Below, piece by piece: positions 1-10,815 of a stretch of DNA of 51,715 nucleotides (position 1 is its first letter; each line of letters opens with the position of its first letter). The position numbers and the translations under genes are program-made. Origin of the DNA: Terana coerulea (taxonomy: Eukaryota; Basidiomycota; Agaricomycetes; Polyporales; Phanerochaetaceae); assembly GCA_024811115.1 (NCBI GenBank), contig JAKOGH010000819.1, positions 1 to 51,715 of the forward strand, written 5' to 3'. The notes beneath the pieces are model-generated. The model had not been told where the DNA came from. It worked only from the letters and a program-made list of their open reading frames with translations, and searched no databases.

Positions 1-422
1 CGTGCGAAATCAGTGCTTTCGAGATAGGCTTGCCCACTCTCCAGGCTGATCCGCCCTGCATGTAGGACAGGACAAATGTGATTTTGCTCAATCGATCGGA
101 GCTTTTATGGTGGTTCGCGAAGATGTTCAGCCTGATTTGTTCCACAGGCTTGCCAATCTTTGGCTTCCGTCGAAGGTGTCGGCTTGTTTAGACCATCACG
201 ATCGCGTTCGTTATCGTCGTCATCATGTCGCGATCTCGATGTCCTCGACCTCGCCTCAGGGGCCGCCGCCTCCACTTCCGCTGTTACCTCCAAAGGAGGG
301 TCCTCCAGTCGGCGGGCTCTCGGTCGCTTGCCTATCATCATCTCGAGCTCCTGGGCCACGAATTCCACAACGTTGGCAGGTTGTTTTCCGCTAGTGTGAA
401 CAAGGCTGCTCGGCGTATTCAT
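1..422 (-). pseudogene. Ty3-type retrotransposon gag remnant
   Basis: On the minus strand an open frame starts at 422 and encodes a charged, Arg/Asp-rich N-terminal region. It reaches a stop near 105. In a second frame, from about 165 down to 1, a capsid-like stretch continues with the pieces SKITFVLSYMQGG and a nearby Trp, which resembles the capsid part of Ty3/gypsy gag proteins found in mushroom genomes. The change of frame near 150-165 and the lack of downstream pol inside the window mark it as a broken, edge-truncated copy. No LTR could be delimited. The family assignment is by motif resemblance only; the frame change is visible in the sequence. Confidence 0.5.
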
Positions 423-3400
423 GGTTATGGTGGTACCTCCCAGGAGTGAAATGAGATGAGCTTGTTCCCAAGCATCAAACTATTGTGATTTGATTCGACG
501 CATGAACAGGGTTCGCGTGTAATCGTCTCCGCCTGTAGTGGTTAGGGTGGCTATTGCGTCGGCTATGACGAGAATTCGACACGCTCGGTGTGGTCGGGTA
601 ATAAAGGCGTCTCCGTCGGTCGTGGTCCTCGTTCTCTTTACTGGGTGACGACTTCGCCTTCGGATTCGGGGATGATAGGGGATGGAGCGCGTGTGGGGTA
701 AGTCAGCCGGTAGCGGCTGAGGATAACTGCGGGAGTAGGTGGGTTGACACTGGTGTCGTCGGCTTGCACGTAGTATGAGGAGTATTTGCGCTTGGTCTCT
801 ACTGTGCAAGTTCACACTTGACACTTGGATTGGTGTCTGCGTGAACACACTTGGTCGCGGCGCGAATACCACTTGTCGTCGTGCTTCTAGATTGGTCTCC
901 CGTGAGTCGTGGAAAAATGATGAGGTCGTCTTATACAAGGGCAAGAGTCGCCTCCAGCCATACACGAGTGAAGCTTATTCAGAACAGCGCAATACTCTTC
1001 AACCGAGATGAAGAGCACGAGGGTAGACGTTGTCTTAGAGGAATTTTTACAGCACGTGCTACTACTGATATGGCTACAGTTACCAGTGTTCTGCTGTTTG
1101 ATCCCACTGCGGTCTACCGACTTCTCGGTTGCAGCTTGACTCTAAGGGACACGAGCCGAGCGCCTGTCTGCCTTCCAGATTCATAGCTTTTACTAGCCCC
1201 ACACCCAAGGGTGCGCCAAAGGTTCCCAGCCGATCAAAGAGCACCGGGTTAGGGTGTCTAAGGTCAGCTCTCCGAGATGAAGCTCGGAACCGTTGAGTTG
1301 GATCAGCGGGGGTACTAATTGGGTAACTAGTCGGCGTGTGCACGGGGGTAACGACACGGGGGATGGTCAATACCGAGGTTCACGGGCCGTTCTCTTGCGG
1401 GTGATTACGGTCCGGTGTACTAGGGTCTAAACTTAATCTACATGATCCTCCTATACAGGACGGACCGGGCAACGGATAGGTGTTCTGGGTAGAACGGGTG
1501 GAGCAACGAGAGATCGTCGCAGGGGTAGAATAGTCTTGAGCTTATGTCAACAACAACTAGTACAACTGTACCAGGTGCGGCGCTCTCAACTGGGACGGAA
1601 ATAGTGGTGCAGTCTCCGAGTAACTAGCTGGGAACAGACCAGCTCGAGACTGGCTTTCTCTGTTGCAGACAGTAGCTACTTATACGTGTGGTCCTAAACT
1701 GTACAGTACCACCCGGTATCCTCGTGTATGTACTAGAGCGGTCCAGAACAATAGAGAAACATCACGGAAACCACGAGTATCGATGAGAGAACAATAGATA
1801 GGGGTAGAAGACAATGGAAATGAAAGAATACTCTAGAGACGCCCAGAAGTTCATGACACCAGCCTGCAGCCTGGCTGCGCCCCACAACCTTGTCAATGTC
1901 GGATGCAAACGGCACTGGGGCGCGGCGGTGGCGGCGGCGGTATCTGCGAGGAGAGGGATGCGGCCCAGGCTGGCACTTGGCGCGTTCTCCAAGACCACGG
2001 GGCCAGTCCCAGCCAAGCAATGCTAGAGAACATGCCGAGTTGTGGATCGCACGCCTCGTTCTTGCGGTCAGCCGTGGGCGGTCGGCGTGGTCGGTCGCAG
2101 CGAAGGTTAGGATATGTCGACAATGGCAGTGATGGCACACAAAGGCCCTTTCTCCACTCCGTCATGAGCCGTCTTGTACTGTGCCTCTGTAAGAACAACC
2201 TATGAGCGTCAGGTGGGCGCGAGTGATACCCTCGCTTACCGAGACACCATATCCTATCGCGGCCGCCTCAGCACCAAAGCGATGCCGCAGGTAAGACAGG
2301 CGTGAACGTGTCGGTGACACACAGGGGAGCTGTGTTCGGAAGTGGGGAAGCCGGGGTGCCAGCGCCAGGCGAGGATGGAGCACTGGTGGTATATCAGTGG
2401 TTTGGAATTGGTTGGAGGGTCACGGTCGGCCCTGCGGCTGTATCACCAATTCGAGTGATTTCGGAGGGACAGCTGAAAAGATCTTTGCAGGGGATTTGAC
2501 GCGTCGCTATGAAGGTTGACGAAGATTTAGGCAGTTTGAAAACGGTCGTTAACGGTTTGCTGTGGGAGATGGTTATGACATTTGTTGAGAGGTAGAGAGG
2601 ATCGCGTAAGTACTGAGTACGCATCCTCTCTGAAATGCGGCTCGCTTACCCGGTGGTTAGCGACACAGTTTGTCCTGCGAGCAAAAAGTACACTCACCGA
2701 CACGTAGTTCGAGGCAGCCAATGTCGGAAATACTTAGGCTTTGATCTCCAGGACGTGAGTGTGAGTATGTCGTGCCGGATGCACGCTCCAAGGCTGCGCA
2801 TCGGAACGCACCGTAACGTGTACTGTACCCAGGGAGAGTCTCTGGGCAGAACCGGGGCCTGCTGGCGTTGACGATCCACAGCAGCAAGCTGACCGAGGAG
2901 GAGCCAGGCACCGGAGGGCCTCGGCGTGGCTGCGGGGTGCCCATACGCGCGTGGCACCGAACCTTGCCCACCGCCTCCCGCCGCGGCTGGTGCACGGCGT
3001 CGGGGCCGCGGGCGGCACGATCGGGGCGGGGCGGCGGTGGGAGCATTTCGTTATCGGCGTGGGCTGCGGCCCCTGATAAAGTTGGCGGCGCGTGTATAAT
3101 GAACGCCGGCGATCTCGGACAGAACGTCGTCACAGAACGTCGGCCTGTAATCACGCGACACTGCCCGCCCACGTCCTAGCCATGTCGCGGTCGTGCGCCG
3201 CGTCGTGCGGGCAGGCGGCGACGCCGTGCGCACCGCGTCGGGGAGCCGCACAGGACGATGACGGCGGACGCTGTCGGCGTGTGCGGGCGGCTGTGCCTTG
3301 CGGGAGGGATGTGAGAACGGGGGGCAGGATGCACGCGGGACCGGGGACACGAACATGCACGGGTGGAGGTAGAAGATCTGCGTTATCTGCCGGATGCGGA

Positions 3401-3696
3401 CCTTGCCACCGTTGCGCTGCTATCACTGCACTACACTCACTGTGCTACCCTCGCCCTTCTCTTCCATCCCCCGCCGACCACAGGCCACCAGCCACTCCCT
3501 GCCGTTCCTGTACCTACCCGTACCCTGCGCCATCCCCCGCCTCCCGCCCCCGCCGCCCACCTCAGACCACAGCCCAGCGCAGAGGGGAACGACCTGCCCG
3601 TCCTCCACCTTCATTAGCCCAGTTCGCCGCGGCTGCCGCACGCCCAGCATTGCGTCGGGAGAGCGCACCCCCGCGACGTTCGCGACGCCGGATGAG
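423..3696. other. Gene-free stretch upstream of the OPT transporter
   Basis: No protein I recognise is encoded on either strand. The part from 423 to about 2600 may be upstream sequence (LTR or leader) of the gag remnant, but I found no matching terminal repeats. From about 2900 to 3690 the sequence is very GC-rich. The long open frames there overlap on both strands and have low-complexity Arg/Pro/Ala translations, which is what high GC alone gives. A pyrimidine- and C-rich tract at about 3450-3600 directly precedes the OPT gene and is probably its promoter and 5' leader. Confidence 0.45.
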
Positions 3697-6600
3697 ATGC
3701 CCGCCCGCGCAGAGGAGGAGGCGCACCCGCGCGATGCGCTCCAGATAGATGCGCTCCGGTCCCTCGACGCCAGCCTCGCCGACGACAAGGAGCCGCTCGA
3801 CTCGCCCTACGGCGACAAGGTCGAGTCCATCCGTGCGTGCCCGCCCGCTTCCTCTCTCTTCGAGCCCGACGCGCGACGCGCGACTCAGCCCGCGCGCCCA
3901 GACCTCCGCGACCCGCCGTACTCGCTCCCGCCCTCCGCCCTCCCGTCCGTCTCGGATTTCTTCGACCCGAACCTCGACGTCGACGCCTCCTGGTTCGGTG
4001 CGTCTCCCTCCCCGCCGTCTCCGTGCAGACATACTAACCGCTGACCCCTCCTCGCGCGTGTGCAGAGGACGACTCGCCGTACCCAGAGGTGCGCTCCGCC
4101 GTCGCGAACTTTGACGACCCCGACATGCCCGTCACGACGCTGCGCGCGTGGGTGCTCGGCCTGCTGTGGGCGATGGTCCTGCCCGGCATGAACCAGTTCT
4201 TCTACTTCCGCTTCCCGACCATCGCCATCTCCCAGGTGCGCCCCCGCCCGCCGCTCCCCCGTGCGCCCCGCCTCTCGCTGACGCGCCGCAGGTCGTGCCG
4301 CTGCTCATCACGTTCCCGCTCGGCCGCGTCCTCGCGCGCATACTGCCGCAGTGGCGTGTGCTCGGCGTCGCCCTGAACCCAGGGCCGTTCACGATCAAGG
4401 AACACGTACGCGCCGCCTGCCTGTTTATCGCGTGTGCGGTGCTCACTGACCGCCGCCTGCCCCGCAGGTCCTGGTCACTGTCATGGCGAGCGTCGGTGCG
4501 ACCGCCGCCTACGCCGTGAGCCCCGTCCTTCACTCCCACGCGCCGTCCCGTGCTCATTCCTTATCCCCGCCGCGTCGCAGACTGAGATCATTGCGGTGCA
4601 GCGGGTCTACTATCATCAAGACTTCAATTTCGCATGTGAGTCTCTGTGCCTGGCTGCGTTTTCTGTGGGGTGCGTGGAGGGCGACGGCTGACGGCGGTGG
4701 AATGCAGATCAGTGGATGCTTGTCATCTCGACACAAGTGAGCCCGTCGCTCAGATCCGCGGCGCGTGTCGCTGACGCCCCGGAAGCTAATAGGATTTTCC
4801 ATCGGCGGCATTTCGCGCAGACTGGTGAGCGTCGCCTGTCCCGCTCACGCCGCACAGGAGACACGCTGACCGCTCGGCAGCTGGTCGCGCCGGCCTCGAT
4901 GAGTGCGTTCTCCCCGCTTGGCGTGTCATGGCGGCGTGTGCTGACGGAGTCGCCAGTCTGGCCGAACACGCTCGTACTCTGCGCGCTGTACAACACGCTG
5001 CACTCTGCGAGCTACGCGGGCGTGGGGCCGCGCGGCGGCATCTCGCGCGAGCGGTTCTTCATGTACGCGTTCGCCGCCGCGACGACATGGTGTGAGTTTT
5101 CTTGGGACATGTTACGGTATCGACGTCAGGTTCGCTCACAAAGCGCGGTGCAGACTTCATACCGGGATACTTCTTCCAGGCCCTGAGGTACGCTCTTCCA
5201 GATTCGTGTCGGGGAACACGCACTGACCGACCCCGGCCTGCGTACATAGCATGTTCACATGGGTAAGCACGCACCCGCTCGTCTCCCGGGCAGGCTGAAC
5301 GCGGACGGCAGGTGTGCTGGATCGCGCCAAACAACGTGGTACGTCGTCCCCTCTGCTTTGTCCAGCCGTCCACTGCTTGACCGGCGTGCAGAAAATCAAC
5401 CTCCTGTTCGGGTACGCAAGGTTAGTTGCCGCTTCGTGTGCCCCCTCCTGAATGCGTGTCGCTCAGTTACCGCAGCGGCATGGGCTACTCCGTCCTGTCC
5501 TTCGACTGGAACGAGATTGCGTATATCGGTAGCCCGTGAGTGTCCCGCCCTACTGTGTGCTGTGCTCAAGACTGATGTTAGCGGGGGTAGGCTTGTCACG
5601 CCCTGTGCGTTTTTTATATTGGTGTTGGGGAGGATGCTGATGGCAGTGAACAGGGTGGGCGCAGGCGAATGTGTTTGCAGGGTTTTTGTTCTTTTACTGT
5701 AGGTATTTTCTGTTGAGTGGTGAGGCTGAGCGTGCTTACGTTCGTATGTTTTCACTAGGGTTCTTGGCCCCACTTCTATACGTACGTCGCCCCACTGCCC
5801 CGCGCATACCTGCTTCTGACGGCCGGCCCCTTCCCTCCCACGCAGTTCCTCAACGTGTGGTATAGCCAGTACATGCCGTACGCCCCTTCCGCGCACTGTG
5901 ACGCCGCGAGATGATGTTGACTAACGCGCGCGCCAGGATCTCGTCGTCGGGCTCGTTTGACAACACAGGCCAGTGTAGTCGTATCCTCCTCCTGCAGATC
6001 GCTCCAACATTCGCTCGTCACCCGCAGGGCGCCCGTACAATCTCTCCCGCATCCTGTACGCGAACGCGACGTTCAACGAGGCCGCGTACGAGGCGTACAG
6101 CCCGCTCTACCTCTCGTCAGTGTCTCACGTCTTATGCTGTATGAAGGGGAAGATGGGCTGATGGGGCTGGCACAGCACGACGTTTGCGCTGAGCTATGGG
6201 TTGAGCTTTGCGTCCATCTCGGCTACTGTACGTCTCTGCGCGTCCCTCACCCGCGCACAGCGCACTCACCGAGATGTAGATCGTGCACGCCATCCTGTAC
6301 TTCCGCAAGCCCATCCGGTACCACCTATCGCGCTCACTGACCGAACAGCCCGACATCCACGCGCAGCTGATGGCGCGCTACCCGCAAGGTGCGTCGTCCC
6401 TCCCCCTCCCTGCCCCTCCCTGCTCCAGCCCCTGCGCGACGACACGGCACTAACAGGCCGCTCCGTGTGCGCACAGTCCCCGAATGGTGGTACGTCCCCC
6501 TGTGCATTCCATGTACACTCGCAGCGCTGACCGTGCCCGCCGCGGCGCAGGTTCGGCTGCATCTTCGGTGAGTCCGTCGCACGGGCGTGCTGGAGACGGC

Positions 6601-8689
6601 GGCGCTGACGAGGGTGTGATTCGGCGTGGCGGCGCGGCAGTGGTGACGTTCGCGTTCGCGTGCGCGTGCGTCGAGGGCTGGCCGACGCGCATGCCCATCT
6701 GGGCGCTCTGCGTCGCGCTGCTCATCGCGCTCATCTACGTGATCCCCATCGGTGCGTCCCCTCCCCTTCGCGCGCTGCGCTGCGTCGCGTGCGCGGCCGC
6801 GTGTCTGTAGCTCACCGGGTGCGCGGGCAGGCATGATCCAGGCGGTGACGAACCGGCAGGTCGGGCTCAAGTGAGTGGCGCGCGCTTTGTTTGTGTTGCG
6901 GGGCGGGATGGCTGAGCGCGGGCAGTGTGATTACGGAGCTTATTATTGGGTATATGCTGCCCGGGAAGCCTGTCGCGATGATGATGTGAGTGTCTCTGAG
7001 TTGTATGTGGTAGAGAGAGGCTGACTTGGTCTGTTTGTTAGGTTTAAGGTGCGGAACCTGATTCTAATACACGGCCAGAGGATTCTTACGGGGTTGCGTA
7101 GACGTGGGGATACATCACGATGTCGCAAGGTGTGCCGAGGATGCGCTGTGTCACGCCTGCGAAGCGCTCATTCTCTGCATTTAGCGATGGTGTTCACGGC
7201 AGACATGAAGCTTGGCCATTACATGAAGATAGTAAGTGGATCGCGAAGGACCTGCGGCTGGTACTGACCATAGAAACAAAGCCCCCACGAGCCATGTTTG
7301 CCTGCCAGGTACATCCAAGCCTTTCGCCACCGCATTGCTTCACCTAACCCCAAACACAGGTCGTTTCCACCGTCGTCGCAGGCACGACTCAGCTCGGCGT
7401 GATGTCCTGGTACGTGCCCCCTCTACGGCCCCACGACCGCCACTCACACGACCGTCTGCAGGATGTTCACCAACATACCGTAAGCCTTCTTCTCACCGTG
7501 CCTCCTGAGATAAGCACCCCACTTACCGGGACGCGCATCCGCGGCAGGGACCTGTGTCTGCCCGACCAGCTGTAAGCGTTTCTTACTGTGCCCGCCCGGG
7601 CCTTTCCGTGACGTACGTGGCTGACGTTGCCGGCGTGCCTCTAGCTCGGGCTTCACGTGCGCGAACACGGAGGTGAGTGCGGGCGTGGGGTGCAGATGTG
7701 GGCCGTGGGACTGACGGCGTCGATCAGGTCTTTGCCACAGCGTCGGTCGTGGTGCGTTGCTTGCACGATCTGGCTCCGGGATGCATGCCGCTGACGCGAT
7801 GCCATACAGTGGGGCGTCATCGGGCCGGCGCGCATCTTCTCTCATGGGATATACTAGTGCGTATTTAGAGTTGGATTGGTGCCCGGATGGATGTTGGCTG
7901 ACCATGGGTGCAGCCGTATGTTTGGTGTGACAAGTGCGGGGACGGCTTACTGACGAGCTGGGATGTAGCGCTGCTGTTTTTCTTTGTTCTAGGGGCCCTC
8001 TGTCCGCTGGCAGTGTGGCTGATAACAAGGCGATACCCTGACACTATCCTCAATTACGTCAAGTAAGTCTCTCTCTCGGACCTTACGTATCACTTGTACT
8101 GATGTTGCGTTAGCTTTCCGTAAGTTTCAAGTCCTGTCTAGATGGAAGCACAAGCAGCCTAATGTACCTCCTCCAAGCCTCATGTTCACCGGAATTGGTC
8201 TCATACCCCCTGCGACTGCTGTCAACTATGTACCCTGGGCGATCATTGGCTTCATCTTTCAATATCTGCTACGAAGACGACATTTTGCCTTCTGGGCAAA
8301 ATACAACTGTACGTGTTCTCTCCTTTCATATACACGTTAATGGTTCTTAACGTTTCGCTTGGATCGGCAGATGTACTATCTGCTGCACTCGATGCCGGCA
8401 CCGCTATCGGTGTGATACTCGTGTACTTTTGGTGAGCAACACGGCTCGCACTGCGAAGACTGCCTATTGACGCGTGCACAGCTTGCAATACCCACAAAAT
8501 GGGCGCATAGGGGCGCAGTCAATAGGTGCCTGGTGGGGCAACACCGTGTTCAAGAAGACGGCGGACTGGAAAGGGACGCCGCTGCGACCGCTCGCGCACG
8601 GGGAGACGTTTGGGTGAGCCCCTCTCTCGACTGCCCTGCTCGGACGCCACTGACCGCGAATGTTGGGGGTTTGCAGACCACGGCGGTGA
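3697..8689 (+). CDS. OPT-family oligopeptide transporter
   Basis: A proton-coupled oligopeptide transporter of the plasma membrane, spliced from more than 20 short introns. Family landmarks appear in order. After an acidic N-terminal exon (ATG at 3697) come DDSPYPEVRSAV (about 4065-4105) and a first membrane segment followed by GMNQFFYFRFP. Next are ALNPGPFTIKEHV (4368-4407) and ASVGATAAYA, then IIAVQRVYYHQDFNF, then KINLLFGY and GMGYSVLSFDWNEIAYIG. Later come LSRILYANATFNEAAYEAYSP, the split MKI/PPRAMFACQ that makes the family KIPPR motif (7213-7308), PARIFSHG, and a terminal WGNTVFKKTADWKG. The model ends GPRR-stop at 8687-8689 after a last intron. Substrate could be peptides or glutathione; the sequence does not decide. 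The start is the first ATG in the frame that splices to the family core. Confidence 0.9.
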
Positions 8690-9133
8690 TGTTTTGGGTT
8701 TTCTGTAGCGGTAGATGAGTTGCTGTTGTATGTATTTTATTGCGGTCTACTGTCGCTTTGCTCTTTGCTCTATCTCCAAGCGCACGTCTGTGTTTTCGGC
8801 CCCATGCTTTGCGTTCAATTTATTTTGCCTGAGGTGCAGATCGTGTTCCGGCGGACGGCCATCTGCTGGCACTGACTGATCCCGGCGGGGTCGCCCTGGA
8901 GACGCGGGCGGGCGGTGCCGACGCCAAGCATGCTGGGCGCTTTTAGTGCGCCCATAACAGCGAAACAAATCCTGTTCGACATCACCTTTTCACTCTTTCC
9001 CTCCATCCGCTACCTCGCTGCCCTCGACGACTCTTGCACGGCCCGCTGCGCTCTGCTTCCATTCTCCAGCTGCCCCAGCACCCACATTCGTTTCTTCAGC
9101 GATATATATAGTATTTCCCGTGTGTGTGAAGCC
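8690..9133. other. Intergenic, OPT 3' end to LysM gene
   Basis: No gene seen. It should hold the OPT 3' untranslated region and the promoter of the LysM gene. A TATATATA run lies at 9103-9110, only about 25 nt before the LysM ATG, which is too close for a conventional TATA box unless the leader is almost absent. Confidence 0.4.
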
Positions 9134-9941
9134 ATGTTCGCCAGCTCGGTCTTTGCTGCGCTCGTCGCGCTCCCCTTCTTTGCCCAGTGTACGCTTTCAC
9201 CGTTGACTGCCAGGGGACGATGGAGACTGACCACAGCACCTGTGCAGCTGCCGCCGCCGCGGACTGCGCGCGCTCGTACACCGTCCAGGCGGGTGACTAC
9301 TGCAACCTCATCTCCACGAACCACAATGTGTCGACGTACGCGTCCCGCTTCTTTTCCCCCACCCCAACTTCTTACTCACTGCTCTCCCCCATCGCACAGC
9401 TACCAACTCGCGGTCGTGAACCCGCAGATCGCGACGGACTGCAAGAACCTGCAGCCCGGCGAGGCCCTGTGCCTCGGCAACAAGGGCGAGGACTGCAGCA
9501 CGACGTACGTCGTCCAGTCGGGCGACACGTGCGAGCAGATCGTGCAGAACCACGGGATCAACAGCACGCTGCTCTACGCGAACAACCCGAACATCAACGT
9601 GGACTGCACGAACATCTACGTCGGCGAGGTGCGTCCGCGCCAAGCGCGGTTCATATCAGCGTGATGGACGTGACGCTGATTCGCATGCTGCTCTTTTGTT
9701 TTTTGTGTTGTTGGGGATAGGTTCTGTGCGCCGCCCCTGCGTTCGCCGCGCCCCTGCACCGGCCGTTATCCCCGCGACCGCGATCCCGCCCGGCGCGACC
9801 CCCGCCGTGCCCTCCGTCGCGTCGACGTTCATACCCTCGAGCACCGTCTCCGCCACCCCCACCCCGACGCCCTCGTCCAACGATGATGACGACGACGATG
9901 ACGATGATGACTCGGACCTCCCCTTCTGCGACGAGCTCTGA
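9134..9941 (+). CDS. Secreted two-LysM protein with probable C-terminal frameshift
   Basis: A small secreted chitin-binding-type protein. Exon 1 encodes a signal peptide (MFASSVFAALVALPFFAQ). A 59-nt intron (9189-9247, GTACGC to GTGCAG) joins it to SAAAADCARSYTVQAGDYC, the first LysM. A second intron begins at 9336 within the first LysM. The second LysM runs from TYVVQSGDTCEQI to NIYVGE and, after a third intron ending at 9720, VLCAAP. Paired cysteines and the NP..N..C pattern match fungal LysM proteins. In that reading frame the tail becomes Arg/Pro-rich. One base out of phase the DNA encodes a Pro/Ala/Thr linker, ten consecutive Asp and the ending SDLPFCDEL-stop at 9939-9941, which is far more protein-like. 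So one base seems to be missing between about 9735 and 9770, by mutation or assembly error. A role in binding chitin fragments is family knowledge, not shown here. Confidence 0.75.
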
Positions 9942-10815
9942 GCTCGTCCGCTCGTTCTGGGTGCTGACGCGCCTGGGGTGAAGAGCGCTGCAGTGTTTTG
10001 GGGGTCGTGGGGTCGCTCGGCATCGGGATTGTCTATTCGTCTAAAGGGGGAGTGGCTGGCCAGGTCCCTCATTTATCGACTTCGCCTGCCGACGCCCTCC
10101 CTCTCCTTGTTCGTCTATCGCTGCTCTTCCGCGCACATATCGCTCTAGCACCCTCTCAGACCATCCGTCGTTTTCTCTCGTTTTGTTCGTACATATCTCG
10201 TGATATACCCTTCGATTTGGTTCTTCGTGCGCGTGTCGGCCGGTGTACTGGACTGACTGGCGGTAATGGTGATCTGGAATGGCACTGAACAACTTCAAAG
10301 TACTTGCTTGGTTGTTTATGAGCATGCAGTATAAGCACTAGACTGTGAAGTAAGTTCTCTCGATTGCATGCGGTATGTCCTGCACTTCGTGTTCAACCTT
10401 TATTTGAGCTCCATCGAAGTTCGTTCCGTTTGGTAGTCCAAGGCGCTTAATGTTAAACGAATTGCAACTTGCAACACTACCAGTCACAGTACCTACCATC
10501 CGAGTCCAACCGAAACGGTGAGTTAGTTTGGGCCTACTGAGCGAACAAGTGTACCATTCATATTCAATACTGACTAACGATTCTGTTGCGTAGGTGCCTG
10601 GGACTTCCTCGGCGAGTGGAAAGCACAAAGCGCTGCCGTCTCGTCCTGCAAGGCATCTTCGCCAAGAAAGAAAAAACCGAACAAAAACACTGGACGAAGG
10701 ATACTCCAGGTACGTCTAACGACCCATTGGCGATATTTCCATCTCACCTCATACATATATTTCAAACCCGTTCAACCTATCCTATTCAAGCGTTGGTCAC
10801 GCCTACTTACATTCT
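9942..10815. other. Intergenic between LysM gene and TPR pseudogene
   Basis: No confident gene. On the plus strand a segment of about 120 nt (10594-10711) is flanked by an intron-like acceptor and a GTACGT donor and encodes a basic stretch (SPRKKKPNK). It could be an upstream exon of the decayed TPR gene, but I cannot link it. A minus-strand open frame at 10338-10628 is unrecognised. Confidence 0.35.

Noticed and set aside
2657..3748. Long open frames on both strands in the GC-rich region
   Set aside because: They overlap in opposite directions, are Arg/Pro/Ala-rich, and show no motif. High GC removes stop codons by chance.
8915..9133. Upstream Met at 8915 in frame with the LysM gene
   Set aside because: It would bury the signal peptide inside the protein. 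The ATG at 9134 puts the hydrophobic stretch at the N-terminus.
9134..9260. Apparent frameshift between the LysM signal peptide and first LysM
   Set aside because: A normal 59-nt intron at 9189-9247 restores the frame as AQ/SAAAADC, so no lesion is needed.
10338..10628. 96-codon minus-strand open frame
   Set aside because: No recognisable domain, no clear promoter or exon partners. It may be chance or the remnant of an unknown gene.
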